Shown here piece after piece: positions 12,371-24,727 of a DNA stretch of 64,000 nucleotides. The notes beneath the pieces are model-generated. The model ran no database searches, was not told the origin of the DNA, and was given only the letters and a program-made list of their open reading frames with translations. The stretch comes from Pyronema omphalodes (lineage: Eukaryota > Ascomycota > Pezizomycetes > Pezizales > Pyronemataceae). A program made the translations under genes and the position numbers. The stretch spans positions 730,261-794,260 of the forward strand of contig JAJJXM010000020.1 of NCBI GenBank assembly GCA_024516155.1. Reading direction: 5' to 3'. The first letter of the stretch is position 1. Every line of letters starts with the position of its first letter.

Positions 12371-14167
12371 GATGCCTTACAGTACTTTCGTCTATATGTA
12401 GGTAGTAGTTAAGACCCGTAGTTTCAGGAGCAGTTGCGATTTCGATTGTTAGGTATGATCATGCAGCGTAATCGCGATATATATCCGTATCATTGAACCG
12501 TCTCTCGCAGGGGGTAATCGTTGGATAATAAACGTTTGTTTCTTTCCGATCTAGTTGCCTTGTATCCAAGTTGTGGGTTTAATAGTTGAAGTTGAAGTTT
12601 GGAAAGTTGTATGGTGACCACTTGTAACAGGAAAAGCAAGGTCGCTGGTCGGGTGCTCTGCGACAAGGACACGGTCATGGGTTGGCACGTTACGTCAGGA
12701 TCATAGGTACGCGCCAAGCAAGGTGCACAAGGCCACAAGCACAAATGTCAAGGCTAGCGGCACGTGTCACATCTTTCGCGGTCTTTCGCGCTGCATGTTG
12801 GGCAGGCCGCAGACAGGTCTCCTTCGCAGCCTCGAAGACTTCGCTCACGCATCGACCTCCATTCCACCTCACGCATCAAAGCCTCAAGTCTGCATATTTA
12901 AATCAGTAAAATAGGGATAACTTAACGATAGACCCTCATCTAGATCTCTATGAATGACGCTCCGACCTTTTTCTCAAAAATGTTTCATGATAAGGAAAGT
13001 ACATACACCATACATCAAACGATAGTTCATAGTTCAATGCATATGACATACATACATCACATATGTACATACGGGATCAAAGTGGCGTATGGTGGCATAT
13101 GTAATTGCCTCGTGCACCTAAAACATCGCAACTTGCGGTCGTCTGCGGCGAGTCTGCGATTCTGCGCTCTTGTTTACCGTGCTACGGGCCGAAAGACCTC
13201 AATGGAACATAACATAACATAAATTCTATTTTTATCACATTGAGCTTCCTCCCTCTGGTGCCAACTGGAGGATCAGATCCAGATTCAGATCAGTAAACAA
13301 CTGTTTTTAATACTTCCCTTACTTTCATTCGTTGTTCAGATCAGATCAGATCAGATCACAGATACGTATGATGTGCCATGTGTCAAATGTTTGGATTAAA
13401 AACTTCATTCAATATAATTTAAAGCTCTGTGCTCTGTGTCTGGTGTATGTATTACAATACAACTCATTGTGCTTTATTAAATACGTTTTTCCTTCCTGAT
13501 TCTTTCTTGGGTTCACTTCGGTTTTGATGATGACGAGGACTTTTTTTGTAACTATAACTCCGTGTATATAATATCTTCAGTATCAACATCAACATCAATA
13601 TCAACATCAATATCCTTATCTAGAATCCTATTAATCCTATTCTATATATTTATCCCTCGAGTCCATCGAGTCCCGAGTCTCCCGCCCCTCGTCCCTCATC
13701 CACCATCCACAGCGGTCCTGTCCATCTCTCAATCCGATCGACGACGTCAACAACGCTTCCTAGCCTCACCCCCCTGTTCAATCAGCATTAGCTCGCTTCT
13801 CGCCAGTCCGCCAGTTCCTTGCCAGATCCACGAATCCAGACAACCCCTCTCCAGAACGTCCGTCTAGAGATCCCTTGGACGATTCGTGGTGTGCTACTGT
13901 GCTACCTTAGATCGCTTTTTTTGCTTTCGAATCCCGTCCTTTTCGGCATTTTAGATTTTCGCCAACCACTTTCGCTTCTTCCATTCGTTTTTATAGCAAT
14001 TATACACCCGACTACTACTGCTACTTCTACTTCTACTTCCACTTCGTACCTGATTTTTCAAACTCGCCGCTGCAACTGGTTACAACTCGTTACATCTTGA
14101 CAACTTGACAACTCGGCGACTTCTGTAATTGTACAACTGCTACAACTCCTACACCTCCGTTGCAACG
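12371..14167. other. intergenic, divergent promoters
   Basis: This region separates the FIT2-like gene (-) and the P-loop NTPase gene (+). It holds short repeats such as (CAGAT)n near 13336-13357 and (ATCAAC)n near 13580-13612, and a pyrimidine-rich leader from about 13660 to 14160. No gene is supported. Confidence 0.55.
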
Positions 14168-17050
14168 ATGGCAACCGCCCGCGCCATCCTCCGTCTCCCC
14201 GCAACCCGTGTCGCTGCCGGCAGCACACGCAACCTCCTCCTCCCACAAATCAGATACAAATCCGACTCAGGACAACAAGCGAGTCCACCCAGCGTCGGCG
14301 GAGCGAATGATTATCAATTCGGTCCAGCTAACGATATACAGCCACAGCCCAGCACGCAGAGTGTTTCCGAGACATCTAAAGACCGCGCTGAAAAGAATGA
14401 GAAATCACGGAAGAATAGCGATGATAAAGAAAAGTCGGATTGGAAGGAGGAGGCCAAAGGTACTGAGGAATCAACAAGGGGGGATGATACGGGCCAGAAG
14501 GGTCATGCCGGAAGGGAAGCTGATGCGAAGAAAGGTACCGGATGGAAGGCTTTTGAAAGTGCTGCTACTACTACGGCGAGTTTGGCAATCCTCGGGTAAG
14601 CTCCCTTTGCTGAATTTTGATATTGAGGAGGGAATTTGAGAATTATGGATATCCAAAGGGCTTCTGGAATTTGAGCATAGAATGACCACTTACTGATTTC
14701 TCTCCAGTATTGCTGGCTACGGTTACCACAAGTATTACAAGCACCTAGTCTTCAGCAAGATCGATAAGGCATTCCACATTGGCGATCCAGCGCTGGACCT
14801 CGCATCCGCAAGCCATGGAAACTCTAATGACCCGTGGTACGGCCATTTATCATCTTCCAATTCATCCAGTTCCAGTTCTGCTTCTAGTTGTTCACCTGAT
14901 TCTTCTATGATCAATACTTCTAACAATTCAACATCACCATGCCCCCATACGGGAGAATCGGGAGTTTGTTCTAGCTGCTTCGTACCGTAACACTCCCCCC
15001 TTGCCCGGCCCCCAAACATATATATAACATGTGTACGATAGCGGGATTCAGAGATTTCTTCAACAGAAATGCAGAGAGTATTAGGGGGTTTCAAGTTGAT
15101 GCCGTATTGAGTTTACCTCTGGTAACTTGATACGAAATTGAGTGTATCTCCGATTACTTAATGCTGTACTCAGTATTCTTGGGGGGATTGCCGCTTGGCA
15201 AAAAATTCCTTGTTTTTGCATATTGTACAATATTCTTTTTGGACTGATTCTTAGAGAATCCAAGAGGGCTGACAAAAAACAGGATTGATCTAAAACAGCA
15301 GGAACGTATTAATAACATTGTTCATGGTGATGAGTCGGGTCATTATTATTTGTTGATCGGAGAGAAGGTTTGTGTCCTCGAATTTTGCCCCGTGCGAGTG
15401 CAGTGAGCCTAGCTAGCTTTTGGGACTATGAATTAGCTTGCAAAGCTTCGCAGAGCTCTATGAAGCTTAGCAAAGCTTGTAGCTTCCCGCAAAGTCCGGC
15501 ACAGCTTCTCAAGGCTTCCAAACCTCTATCGGAGTGACGGCAATGTTGACAGATAACTCAGGGAACCGGCAAAACCTCCATGCTCCTCACGGCCATGCAC
15601 CGCAATGCCGGTGAGCGCGTATCCATGATGGAAGCCCATGCCGACCCGGAAATTTTCCGTCTTCGTCTCGGTAAAGCTCTCGACTTTGAATTCCACGAAG
15701 ACTACGTCGGCAGTCTTTTCTCCATCCGTGGACCTCGTGAAACTACTGCACTATTGGATATCGAGAGAGCTTTCAACAAACTGGAAAAAGTGGCGTTGAA
15801 ACGTAGAAGGAAAACTGGAAAACCGCTGGTTATGATAATTAATGGTATGCATATGGTGCATGATGATGAGATGGGAAGAAATTTGGTTGAACTGCTCCAG
15901 CAGCGCGCTGAGGGTTGGGCTGCTGCGGGTTTGGTGACTATGGTTTTCAACAGCGATGATTATTGGTAAGTGCTGCCCCAGGTAGTTGTGAAATATGGAA
16001 GCTTCAGGATCTCCCGGGGGTGTTACTGAGATCGGCCGGGAGCTATCCCCGGTGAACCCAATCACCACCGGTGATTCCCGGTAGTTTACCAGTTACAGAT
16101 TCAAATGCTGGGATTATAAACTTTAATCTAACATCAGTTAATATAGGGTTTATGAACGTATGAAGCAATACGGCTCTCGGATGGAGTTAATTTCCGTGAA
16201 AGATCTTAGCAAGGCAAAGTCCATTGAAGCTCTCCGAGTCCTCAGAAAACGGAAATTCCCCCACAGACTCGAAGAAGACGAGAAACTTTTCGACAAAGTT
16301 TATGAGAGAGTTGGAGGACGATTGGCTTACCTAACCAAGGTTGCCAACACCGAGAATATGTTGAAGCAGTGCGAAAATATCAATGAGATTGAGAAAACTT
16401 GGTTGTTGGTAAGTTTTCATATCCAGTGATATTATGGAGGAAGAATAGATTATGGCTCGCTTGACAACTGCACTTGAATGGCTTACTGACGCTCGCAGAA
16501 CAAATGCTGGATCCTTGGTGAAGGGATGGATGACGACGTCATGGACCAGCAGAAGCGTGCATCATCCGCGATGTTGCTGGTCAAGGCTTTAGTTGATGAA
16601 GACAACAAAGCCCGGGCATCAGGAAATTACGACCCTTCGGCTGGACACCAGCTTCCTTGTCTCCCTCTACACAAAGCTCGCGAGGTCATGACTAGAGCCG
16701 ACTTTATCCAGGAATACGACCATGACAATATCTTCACCATTGACTCCAAAGCTAATGTCAGAGCAGACTCTGTGCCCATGATGAATGCTTTTAGGGATAT
16801 TTGTGCGATTGAAAATTTCGATGAGTACCTTGAGCAGACCCTTGCAAGAATTGCAGATATCGAGTCCCTTGGACGTACTAGAGAGGTTACCCTCAAGGAT
16901 TTGTGGAACGGTGGAAAGTATTCCATCAAGACAGTGGATTCGGAGGGAAATATCAGTAAATCTCTCATCTTTGATGTGGAGAGAGGACGCAAGGGAATTA
17001 ACGGTGATGATGGGGACGGAAATGAGGGAAAGGGCGAGGGAAAGGAGTAG
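14168..17050 (+). CDS. mitochondrial membrane-anchored P-loop NTPase (Orc1/AAA-like)
   Basis: Six exons: 14168-14595, 14708-14836, 15283-15367, 15562-15965, 16147-16408 and 16499-17050, giving 619 residues, with phases consistent throughout. The N-terminus (MATARAILRLPATRVAAG) is an Arg/Ala-rich mitochondrial presequence. A Lys/Glu-rich linker follows, then a hydrophobic segment near residues 130-150 (TTASLAILG|IAGYGYHKYY). The nucleotide site begins LLIGEK|GTGKTSMLL (Walker A, residues 212-220), split by the third intron. The Walker B strand is PLVMIINGMHMVHDDE, without an acid directly after the hydrophobic run. A helical C-terminal half follows, ending in an acidic Gly/Glu tail. This resembles fungal Orc1-like/AAA proteins with a C-terminal winged helix, but I cannot name the gene or its partners. 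The start at 14168 is chosen for the presequence. Intron 2 (446 nt) is the longest in the gene. Confidence 0.82.
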
Positions 17051-18381
17051 AGGTAAAGACGGAGGACCATATGGCACATACATATGGAATCGACACAAAA
17101 GTGACTTTTGTTTTGTCACAACAGTGGTAGAATTTTTGAGTTCTTTGTACACACTTACACACTTACAGCCTTACGGCATTTCTTTTCGTTTTTTTTTTGT
17201 TTCCCCATTTCTTCAAATGTCCTTTACAATATCCTTCAGTTTTTTCTACTCTTTATACATTTTATATTTTGTTTTGGATATTTCGGCGTTTCTCCTTTAC
17301 CCTGTCGTTGTTCATCTTGTTGATCTCTGACACCACCCAAGTTTCCTTGCATTTCTATAGATTTCTAGGGTCTTTCTGGATATGGAATTGGAGTTGCTTG
17401 TATCTGTATGTCCATAGTATACATTGACTGTTCTTGGTAATCCGGGAGATGCATGTTGTTGATATATCTATTTCAGCATTGAAAACTGCTTTCTGTTTTT
17501 GGTTATCCGTTGCCGTTGTATCTCAGCTTTGATGATGATGATGATAACATTACTGCTTACCCGTGGATGTCGTGCCGTGTGCAGATCCGAAATCAATCCG
17601 ACCTGTGCCGTTTGCCCAGCTTTACAATCGGTGACTTCGTAGTTTGCTCCGGAGTCTGCAGTTCGACTTCCCTAATTTCCCAGCCGAGCAGCTTCCCACG
17701 CCTGTTCGGCTCTGCGGACGCCACTGCACAGTCTGCGGCATGTCCATTTGTCTCGAACACATTCCCCAAGTGCCGCCACCGCATGGCAATTGCCAATTCG
17801 TACCAATTTGTACCAATTCGTGCCATTTCGTGCGGACTTCCAATTGATAGCGACGGGCGGATGGAGATTTGCCTTTTCGCGGGGCGTTTAGCGGGGCTAC
17901 GTTTTCTCGGTTAGTTCGGGAAACTGGGAGCCCGAAGGAAATTCCCACCGGGTGATTCGTTGGTGCTGCCAGAGTGCGGCCTACTTTTTTACGTTGTGTC
18001 ACTGTGCGTCCTGATCGAACAACCTTGTGATCCCGGCACCAAAAAGTTTTTGTGGAAAAAAAAAAACTGCGCACAAGTTAACTGCTCGTCTGACAGAACC
18101 CACCCGACAAGAAACCGAACGAGACCTCAAGTCCCCACCACTCCCCGCTATCCCCCACCAACGAAGTCCACGACATACTCCCTCCCCACCCCTCCTCCTA
18201 AAAAGACACAACCAAGTGCCACTCCGCTTCTTTTTCCAAAACTTGCCATAATTACAATTGGCAAAAACAAAAGAAGTTCAACGGGATATCACGAACGGCG
18301 AATTAACGAACCCTCCCCCCTCCTCCTCCTACCACACCCCCAACCGTCCATTACCCGCAAAACCCTCGAATTCCCGTCAAA
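17051..18381. other. intergenic, upstream of CLU1
   Basis: A T-rich 3' flank of the NTPase gene (17100-17330) is followed by a GC-richer stretch with short direct repeats around CAATTCGTACC (17788-17835), then a C/A-rich leader before the CLU1 start. Open frames of 130-150 codons on both strands between 17510 and 18074 overlap each other and show no protein features. Confidence 0.5.
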
Positions 18382-21300
18382 ATGGCCGACAACCAGGACG
18401 TTCCTCAAGTCGGTAAGTGTTGCTTGGAAAACCAATTGGGACCCAGTTGTTGGTGGCAATCCGCGTTATGGCTCGAACTTCCTCCACTGGAGATGGGAGT
18501 AGCCGGGCGGTTTCCCCATATTGTGGGGTAGAAGAACCATGTCAAAACGAACAAAATTGCTGACTCGGATGCTAAAGAGACTCCCGTCGACGAGGTCGCT
18601 ACCCAGAATGAGGAGGCTCCCGCAGAGGCCCCCGCCCAGGAGTGTGAGTTTTTCCCCAGGAATTTGTGGAATTGCGGGGTAGCCGGACGGAGGATCACCA
18701 GACTGACAGGGCTCTAGTGTTCCAGCTCACTGTGAAGCTACCAAACCCTCCCCACCAGATTCAGATTATGGTACGCATTGATCTGCGCTACATTGGCCAC
18801 CCGGGGAAACTACAGAAACTAATACGCAAATCTACATATAGGTTTCAGCACAAGAGCAAGTCCAGGATATCAGGCAATCAGTAATTGAGCTTCCCGGAAC
18901 TTTCCAGTACTCTTGCTTTCACTTGGAGCACAACGGTGTCCGCATCAATGACTACGTTGAGCTCTCTGAGGTCCCCGGTATTGCGCCGGACTCTGAGCTT
19001 GTCCTTGTTGAGGACCCTTACACCGAGAAGGAGGCCAGGATACACCTTCTCAGGACACGGGAATTGATCGGTGCCGCTTCGGCCCGCCTTGACACCGCCG
19101 GCGGTATCTCTGCTGGTATGGCCTTGTTTGACAGCGTAGATGTTGCCTGCGAGAACCAGCCCCACCCATTAAGCGACTACGACTTTGCCGCTCCCGCATC
19201 ATTAAAGCAGTTCCTTCCTAAGCCCTCTACTACATCCGCCCCCAAGTGTGTCCGCGGACTATCACTATCACCATGGAACCCTGCGCCATACTACCTTCGC
19301 CAGAAGGGTCACCTTCTCTACCTTCAGGTCTCCACTAACGAGGGAGAGTCTGTTCACATCACCTCCCACGTTTCTGGATTCTACGTCAACAAGTCTACCA
19401 GCACCAAGTTTGACCCCTCCCCCAAGGCCGCCAACCTCCAGGCTCACTCTCTCGTCACCCTCCTCGGATTGATCTCTGCTTCCTTCAACAAGGAGTTCCA
19501 GGCTCTCCAGGAGTACAACGCCACCAAGGACCCCCTCATTACCTTCGGACCTACTAACGCTATCCCCGCCGCTCCCTGGTTGGTTGCTGGACCTGAGGCC
19601 CAGCACAAGGCTCACACCAGCGACCTTGCCCGGCCGCAGGAGCAGTACTTGTTGTCCGGAACTGAGGGAGTTGACTCTCTCCGTGACTTCAACGAGGAGT
19701 TCCAGTCTACCCGTGAGCTTCCCCGTGACACTGTCCAGGAGCGTGTTTTCCGTGAGCGCCTTCTTTCCAAGCTCTTCGCCGACTACACCGAGGCCGCTGT
19801 CAAGGGTGCCGTCTTGATCGCCAAGGGAGAGATCGCCCCTCTTAACCCCACCGAGGGACGTGATGCTCAGATCTACGTCTACAACAACATCTTCTTCTCC
19901 CACGGAGCTGACGGTGTCGGTACATTCACCTCTGAGGGAGGTGACGAGGCCGCTCGTGTTGCCACCGGAAAGGATGTTATGGGAGTTAAGGCTGTCAACA
20001 CTCTCGACATTCCCGGTCTTCAGACCCCCGGAACCGTCGTTGTCGACTATCTCGGACGTCGTCTTGTTGCCCAGTCTATCGTTCCCGGTATCTTCCGCCA
20101 GCGCGAGGAGGGACAGTCCCAGATTGACTACGGTGGAGTTGAGGGTAAGGACGTTGTTGCTACCAGCGAGGACTTTGCTCCTCTCTTCGAGAAGATGTCT
20201 AAGGCCATGCGTGTCAAGTCTCACCCCGTCTGGGACAAGGAGGGAAAGAAGCACGACCTTGTTTCGTCTGTTGAGACCAAGGGACTTCTTGGTACCGATG
20301 GACGTAAGTACGTCTTGGACTTGTACCGCATCACTCCCCTCGATGTCGACTTCATTGAGAAGCACTGGAAGGGAACTGAGGATGAGACTGGATACCCTCA
20401 CAAGATGGCTGTTCTCCGTCAGGAGCTCGTTGACTCTTTCTGGAAGCAGAAGATGAGAGAGTTCGTCTCCAAGGAGATGCAGACCCGCAAGGAGGCCCGC
20501 GAGAAGGCTGCCGCCGAGGCTGAGGCTGCTAAGCCCAAGGAGGAGGCCAAGGAGGGTGAGGAGAAGAAGGAGGAGGCCACCGAGGAGGCTAAGGAGGAGG
20601 CCAAGGCTGAGACCGAGGTAAGTCGAGTTGTTGTTTGTGAAAATGAGGAAATTCTAACTTTTGATAGGCCCCCGCTGAGGCTACCGAGGAGAAGGCTGAG
20701 GAGAAGAAGGAGGACGACCGCATTGACATTGGTGCTTTCGAGTTTGCTCTTAACCCTGATGTTTGCACTGGACAGGTTCCCCAGACTGAGGAGGAGAAGG
20801 CTGCTTGGGCTCAGGACGAGAAGGATGTCCGTGATGCTTGCGCCTACTTGGTTGAGAAGGTTATTCCTGGACTCATTGAGGACCTCAAGGAGGGAGACGT
20901 TGGATCCCCCATGGACGGTCACTCTTTGACCCGCCTCATGCACAAGCGTGGTATCAACGTCCGTTACCTCGGAACTATTGCTACTCTTGCCACTGAGCAG
21001 GGAACCAAGCTTGCTTCCATCAAGACCCTCGCTGTCCAGGAGATGGTTGCCCGTGCCTCCAAGCACATTCTCAACAACCTCCTTCGTGGACTTCCCGCTC
21101 CTATTGCCCCCTTCGCCATCTCCCACTTCCTTAACTGCTTGTTGGGAGCTACCCACAACCCTACCCCCGCTGTTGCCAAGGATGAGGCTCTCTTCAAGCT
21201 CTACCACGATGCCGACTTCTCTTTCGAGCAGCTCACCATTGAGTCCCTCCGTGCTCAGATCGTCAAGGAGATCCAGCGCCGCTTCCGTTACGACCTCGAG

Positions 21301-22521
21301 GAGGACTGGGCCGCCAAGATCAAGAACCTCCAGCTTCTCCGTGAGGTCTCCCTCAAGGTTGGACTCCAGCTCGCCATCAAGGACTACGACTTCTCTGCCC
21401 CCAAGGCCGATGCCGTCAAGGTCAACGGTGATGCCGCCCCCGCTCCCCAGACCAACGGAACCGGAAAGAAGGGTAAGAAGAACAAGCAGTCTGCTCAGCA
21501 GTCTGGTTCCACTTCCCCTGTTCCTAAGGGCCCTACCAACACTTTCGGCCCTAACGACATCATGAACATTGTTCCTATTGTTAAGGACTCTTCCTCCAAG
21601 TCCCAGCTTGCTGAGGAGGCCCTCGAGGCTGGACGTATCTCCATTATCCAGGACCAGAAGGAGCTTGGTCAGGAACTTCTCCTTGAGTCTCTGTCTCTCC
21701 ACGAGCAGATTTATGGAGTTCTCCACCCTGAGGTTGCCCGTGTCTACAACGTCCTCTCCATGCTCTACTACCAGCTTGACGAGAAGGCCGCCGCTGTCGA
21801 GCTCGCTCGCAAGGCTGTTATCGTCGCTGAGCGTACCCTTGGAGTTGACTCTACTGAGACTATCCTCAACTACTTGAACCTTGGACTCTTCGAGCACGCC
21901 AACGGTGACACCAAGGCTGCATTGGCATACATCAAGCACGCCTTTGGCTTCTGGCGCATCATCTACGGAGACGGACACCCCGACTCCGTTACCACCATGA
22001 ACAACACTGCCGTCATGCTCCAGGCCTTGAAGCACTACACCGACTCCCGCAAGTGGTTCGAAGCCTCTCTTGAGGTTTGCGAGGCCATCTTCGGAAAGAC
22101 CTCTGCCAACGCTGCTACCTTGTCCTTCCAGCTCGCTCAGGCTCTTGCTTTGGACAACGACTCTAAGGGATCCGTTGCCCGTATGCGTGATGCCTACAAC
22201 ATCTTCCTTGCTGAGCTCGGTCCTAACGACCGTAACACCAAGGAGGCGGAGAACTGGTTGGAGCAGCTTACTCAGAATGCTGTTGCCTTGGCAAAGCAGG
22301 CTAAGGAGACCGCTGCTCGTCGTAGATTGATGAACCCTAGAGTCACTATGTCTACTCAGCCCCAGCCTCAGGTTGGTGTTAAGAAGGAACAGGAGATTAG
22401 TGGCTCGGATAGACGCTCGATTGATGATCTTGTTAAGTTTATTGATGGATCGGAACAGAAGCCTCGTAAGCAGCAGGGAAAGACTAACCCTAAGAGAAGA
22501 GGTCAGGGTGCTCGTAAGTAA
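18382..22521 (+). CDS. clu1: clustered mitochondria protein CLU1/CluA (TIF31)
   Basis: Exons: 18382-18412, 18578-18643, 18718-18770, 18842-20617 and 20668-22521, giving 1259 residues, the usual fungal length. Three small 5' exons have branch points CTGAC just ahead of acceptors 2 and 3. The CLU family is cytosolic, binds mRNAs for mitochondrial proteins and keeps mitochondria distributed; yeast Tif31 also co-purifies with eIF3. The order seen is an N-terminal beta-grasp-like CLU_N region (FQLTVKLPNPPHQIQIM, then LPGTFQY), the CLU domain from about residue 330 (RELPRDTVQERVFRERLLSK), an Ala/Glu/Lys-rich linker at 590-665, the central region (AFEFALNPDVCTGQV) and TPR-like helices from about 960 to 1170. 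The C-terminus is basic. Codon choice is strongly biased (GGA, AAG, GAG, CTC), unlike neighbouring genes, which suggests high expression. Confidence 0.96.
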
Positions 22522-23204
22522 ATTTTAGGCTGCGGTTGAAAGGAGCTTGGATTTGCTGTGAGTGTGGGTGTGGGTGTGGGTGTGAACATGACGATTCGTG
22601 GGAGGGGAGGGAAGGAGTGATGGAAATGTATCAACAAACATAAAGTGTAAATCCACATTAAAGTGGAGGAAAAAAGATACAAGGGTGGGATTAATTTTCT
22701 TTTTTTCTTTTTTTTTCTTTTTTTTCATGTATTTTTTGGTATTCGGGGTTTATTTTTTCTTTTTTTCTTCTTTCTTTTTGTTTTCTTCTTGTTTTCTTTT
22801 GTTTTTTTGTGCGTAGTTATATCAACGGTTTTCCTTTTTTTTTTTTTTTTTTTTGATTATTTTTTTTTTCCTTCTTCGGCTTTTGGGTGTATAACATTAA
22901 AAAAAAGTTGGAATACTTGGTTATTGTTTTTTTTCTTTTTCTTGCTGTATTTTTGAAAGGGACTGGTTATTTTTGGCTGGTTTTTCTTTTGTTTTTTTTT
23001 ATAGGTTGGTTGGATTCTTTGGCGTGTTTTATTTTATTTTGCTTTGTTTTGCTTTGCTTTGGTTACTACTGCGTTGTTGCGTTGTTGAGGACTCTACTCA
23101 TGATGTTATGTTATGTTTTTTTTTTTTTTTTGGTTTTGACTGGAGGCTTTTGATTTGGTGGATTGGTGGGTTGGTGGGTTGTAGATATTGTCGGCTATGA
23201 CTGG
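22522..23204. other. pyrimidine-rich 3' flank of CLU1
   Basis: From about 22700 to 23140 the plus strand is dominated by T and C runs, including near-pure T tracts at 22838-22854 and 23117-23131. This produces open frames coding only Phe/Leu/Cys. A (GGGTGT)n-like stretch sits at 22563-22583. No gene is supported. Confidence 0.7.
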
Positions 23205-23307
23205 GGGATATGGGGATATGGGGATATGAGGGGTATGGGGGATATGGGGGATATGGGGGATATGGGGGATATGGGGTGGGGGATATGGGGGGTATGGGGG
23301 ATATGGG
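23205..23307. repeat. GGGGGATAT-type minisatellite
   Basis: About ten imperfect copies of a 9-10 bp unit built on GGGGATATG. Confidence 0.9.
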
Positions 23308-23333
23308 CCGGGTGGCTTTTGTATGATAGAATT

Positions 23334-23424
23334 GCACAGGATTGGATTGCACAGGATGGGATTGGATTGGACAGGATTGGATTGGATTGGATTGGATTGG
23401 ATGGGATTGGATTGGATGGGATTG
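23334..23424. repeat. GGATT-type repeat array
   Basis: Imperfect 5-bp units (GGATT), interrupted by GCACAGGAT and GGGATT variants, follow the preceding array almost directly. Confidence 0.88.
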
Positions 23425-23612
23425 TGTATTATTATTCATTATTCATTATGCTTTATTTATTGGTTATTGGTTGTTTATTGGTCGTGAAGCGGTGAAGCGG
23501 GATTGTGAGGTTGTGATGATTGTGGAATGGAGTGGAGTTGATGAATATGCAGTCGATGGAAGTGAAACGCAATCGAAAAGAATAAGATATCCAGAAACAA
23601 TGGGGATTTTGG

Positions 23613-23665
23613 AAATACAAACACAAATACAAATACAAACACAAATACAAATACAAATACAAATA
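23613..23665. repeat. (ACAAAT)n array
   Basis: About nine copies of a 6-bp unit with a few ACAAAC variants. Confidence 0.88.
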
Positions 23666-23937
23666 AACATGAAGAAATAAATGAGGATTATAGATTGGTG
23701 TATGACATATGTAGTATATGTTAATATTTGTGCCTTCTTGTCGAGATCCTGCCCAGACCTCAATGCCAAGCCCTAAATACCGTGTTCAGAGTGCAGAGTG
23801 CAGAGTGAAGAGTGCAGAGGGCTCAACCTTAAAATAGTTATAATCCAAGTGAGTTTAACATCATCTATCATCTATCACCTATTACCATATTGTATGGACT
23901 CTGTAATGATATATTTCCTTTCCTTTTTCAGTGCTAT

Positions 23938-24120
23938 TTCTGGCTTCTGGCTTCTGCTTCTTGGTTTCTGCTTCTTGGTTTCTGCTTCTTAGTTTCTGCT
24001 TCCCAGTTTCTGCTCCTTGGTTTCTGCTTTTTGGTTTCTGCTCTTTGGTTCTGCTCTTTGGTTCTTATCTCTCGGTCCCGATCTCTCAGTCCCGATCTCT
24101 CAGTCCCGATCTCTCGGTCC
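23938..24120. repeat. TTCTGCTTCTTGGT and TCTCAGTCCCGA arrays
   Basis: Two adjoining degenerate arrays. At 23938-24064 imperfect units built on TTCTGCTTCTTGGT repeat. At 24067-24120 a 14-bp unit (ATCTCTCAGTCCCG) is repeated about four times. Confidence 0.85.
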
Positions 24121-24160
24121 TTGGTCTGGATGGAGTATATCCACTCTAAAAACAGATAAA

Positions 24161-24334
24161 CATACCAACATACCAACATACCAACATACCAACATACCAA
24201 CATACCAACATACCAACATACCAACATACCAACATACCAACATACCAACATACCAACATACCAACATACCAACATACCAACATACCAACATACCAACATA
24301 CCAACATACCAACATACCAACATACCAACATACC
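24161..24334. repeat. (CATACCAA)n, about 22 perfect copies
   Basis: An essentially perfect 8-bp array of 174 nt. Because 8 is not a multiple of 3 and no frame contains a stop, all frames read through as Tyr/Gln/His/Thr/Ile/Pro repeats or their complements. The long open frames here are artefacts. Confidence 0.97.
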
Positions 24335-24591
24335 CTGTATCATATTACTTGCTTTTAGTTACATGTCAGTGGTCAGTGGTCAGTGGTTGCTTGTCACTGG
24401 TTATATTGAATATCCATAACAGGTTTGAGTGATTCGGACTGAAATTAAGTGGGTTGGATTTGGATTTAGATTTAGAAATCCTGTGGCGTTGAGAGTTTAT
24501 CTATGTACATGTAGCTACTCGCTAGCTATTCGCCATGGTGCATTCGAAATTGGCTGTACCTTGATTACTTGTGTCTGTTACCTCTACTGTT

Positions 24592-24727
24592 AGGTTTATT
24601 GGGTCTATTGGGTCTGTTAGTATTGGGTCTATTGGGTCTATTGGGTCTATTGGGTCTATTAGTATTGGGTCTATTAGTATTGGGTCTGTTAGGTCTGTTA
24701 GGTCTATTGGGTCTATTGGGTCTATTA
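24592..24727. repeat. GGGTCTATT-type 9-bp minisatellite
   Basis: About 15 copies of a 9-bp unit with GGGTCTGTTA and TATTA variants. Being a multiple of 3 it reads as Leu-Gly-Leu or Ile-Gly-Ser peptides; there is no sign of a gene. Confidence 0.92.

Noticed and set aside
17510..18074. Overlapping 134- and 150-codon frames upstream of CLU1
   Set aside because: On opposite strands, overlapping, without domains, splice partners or sensible composition.
19268..22035. Long antisense frames of 377 and 538 codons opposite CLU1
   Set aside because: They mirror the biased codon usage of CLU1 and consist of Leu/Ser/Val/Gly low-complexity; they are shadows of the real gene.
22680..23200. Phe/Leu-rich frames suggesting membrane peptides after CLU1
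   Set aside because: Caused by T-rich 3' flank sequence.
23934..24358. Frames of 65-129 codons on both strands over the CATACCAA array
   Set aside because: A stop-free 8-bp unit keeps all frames open; no gene signals.
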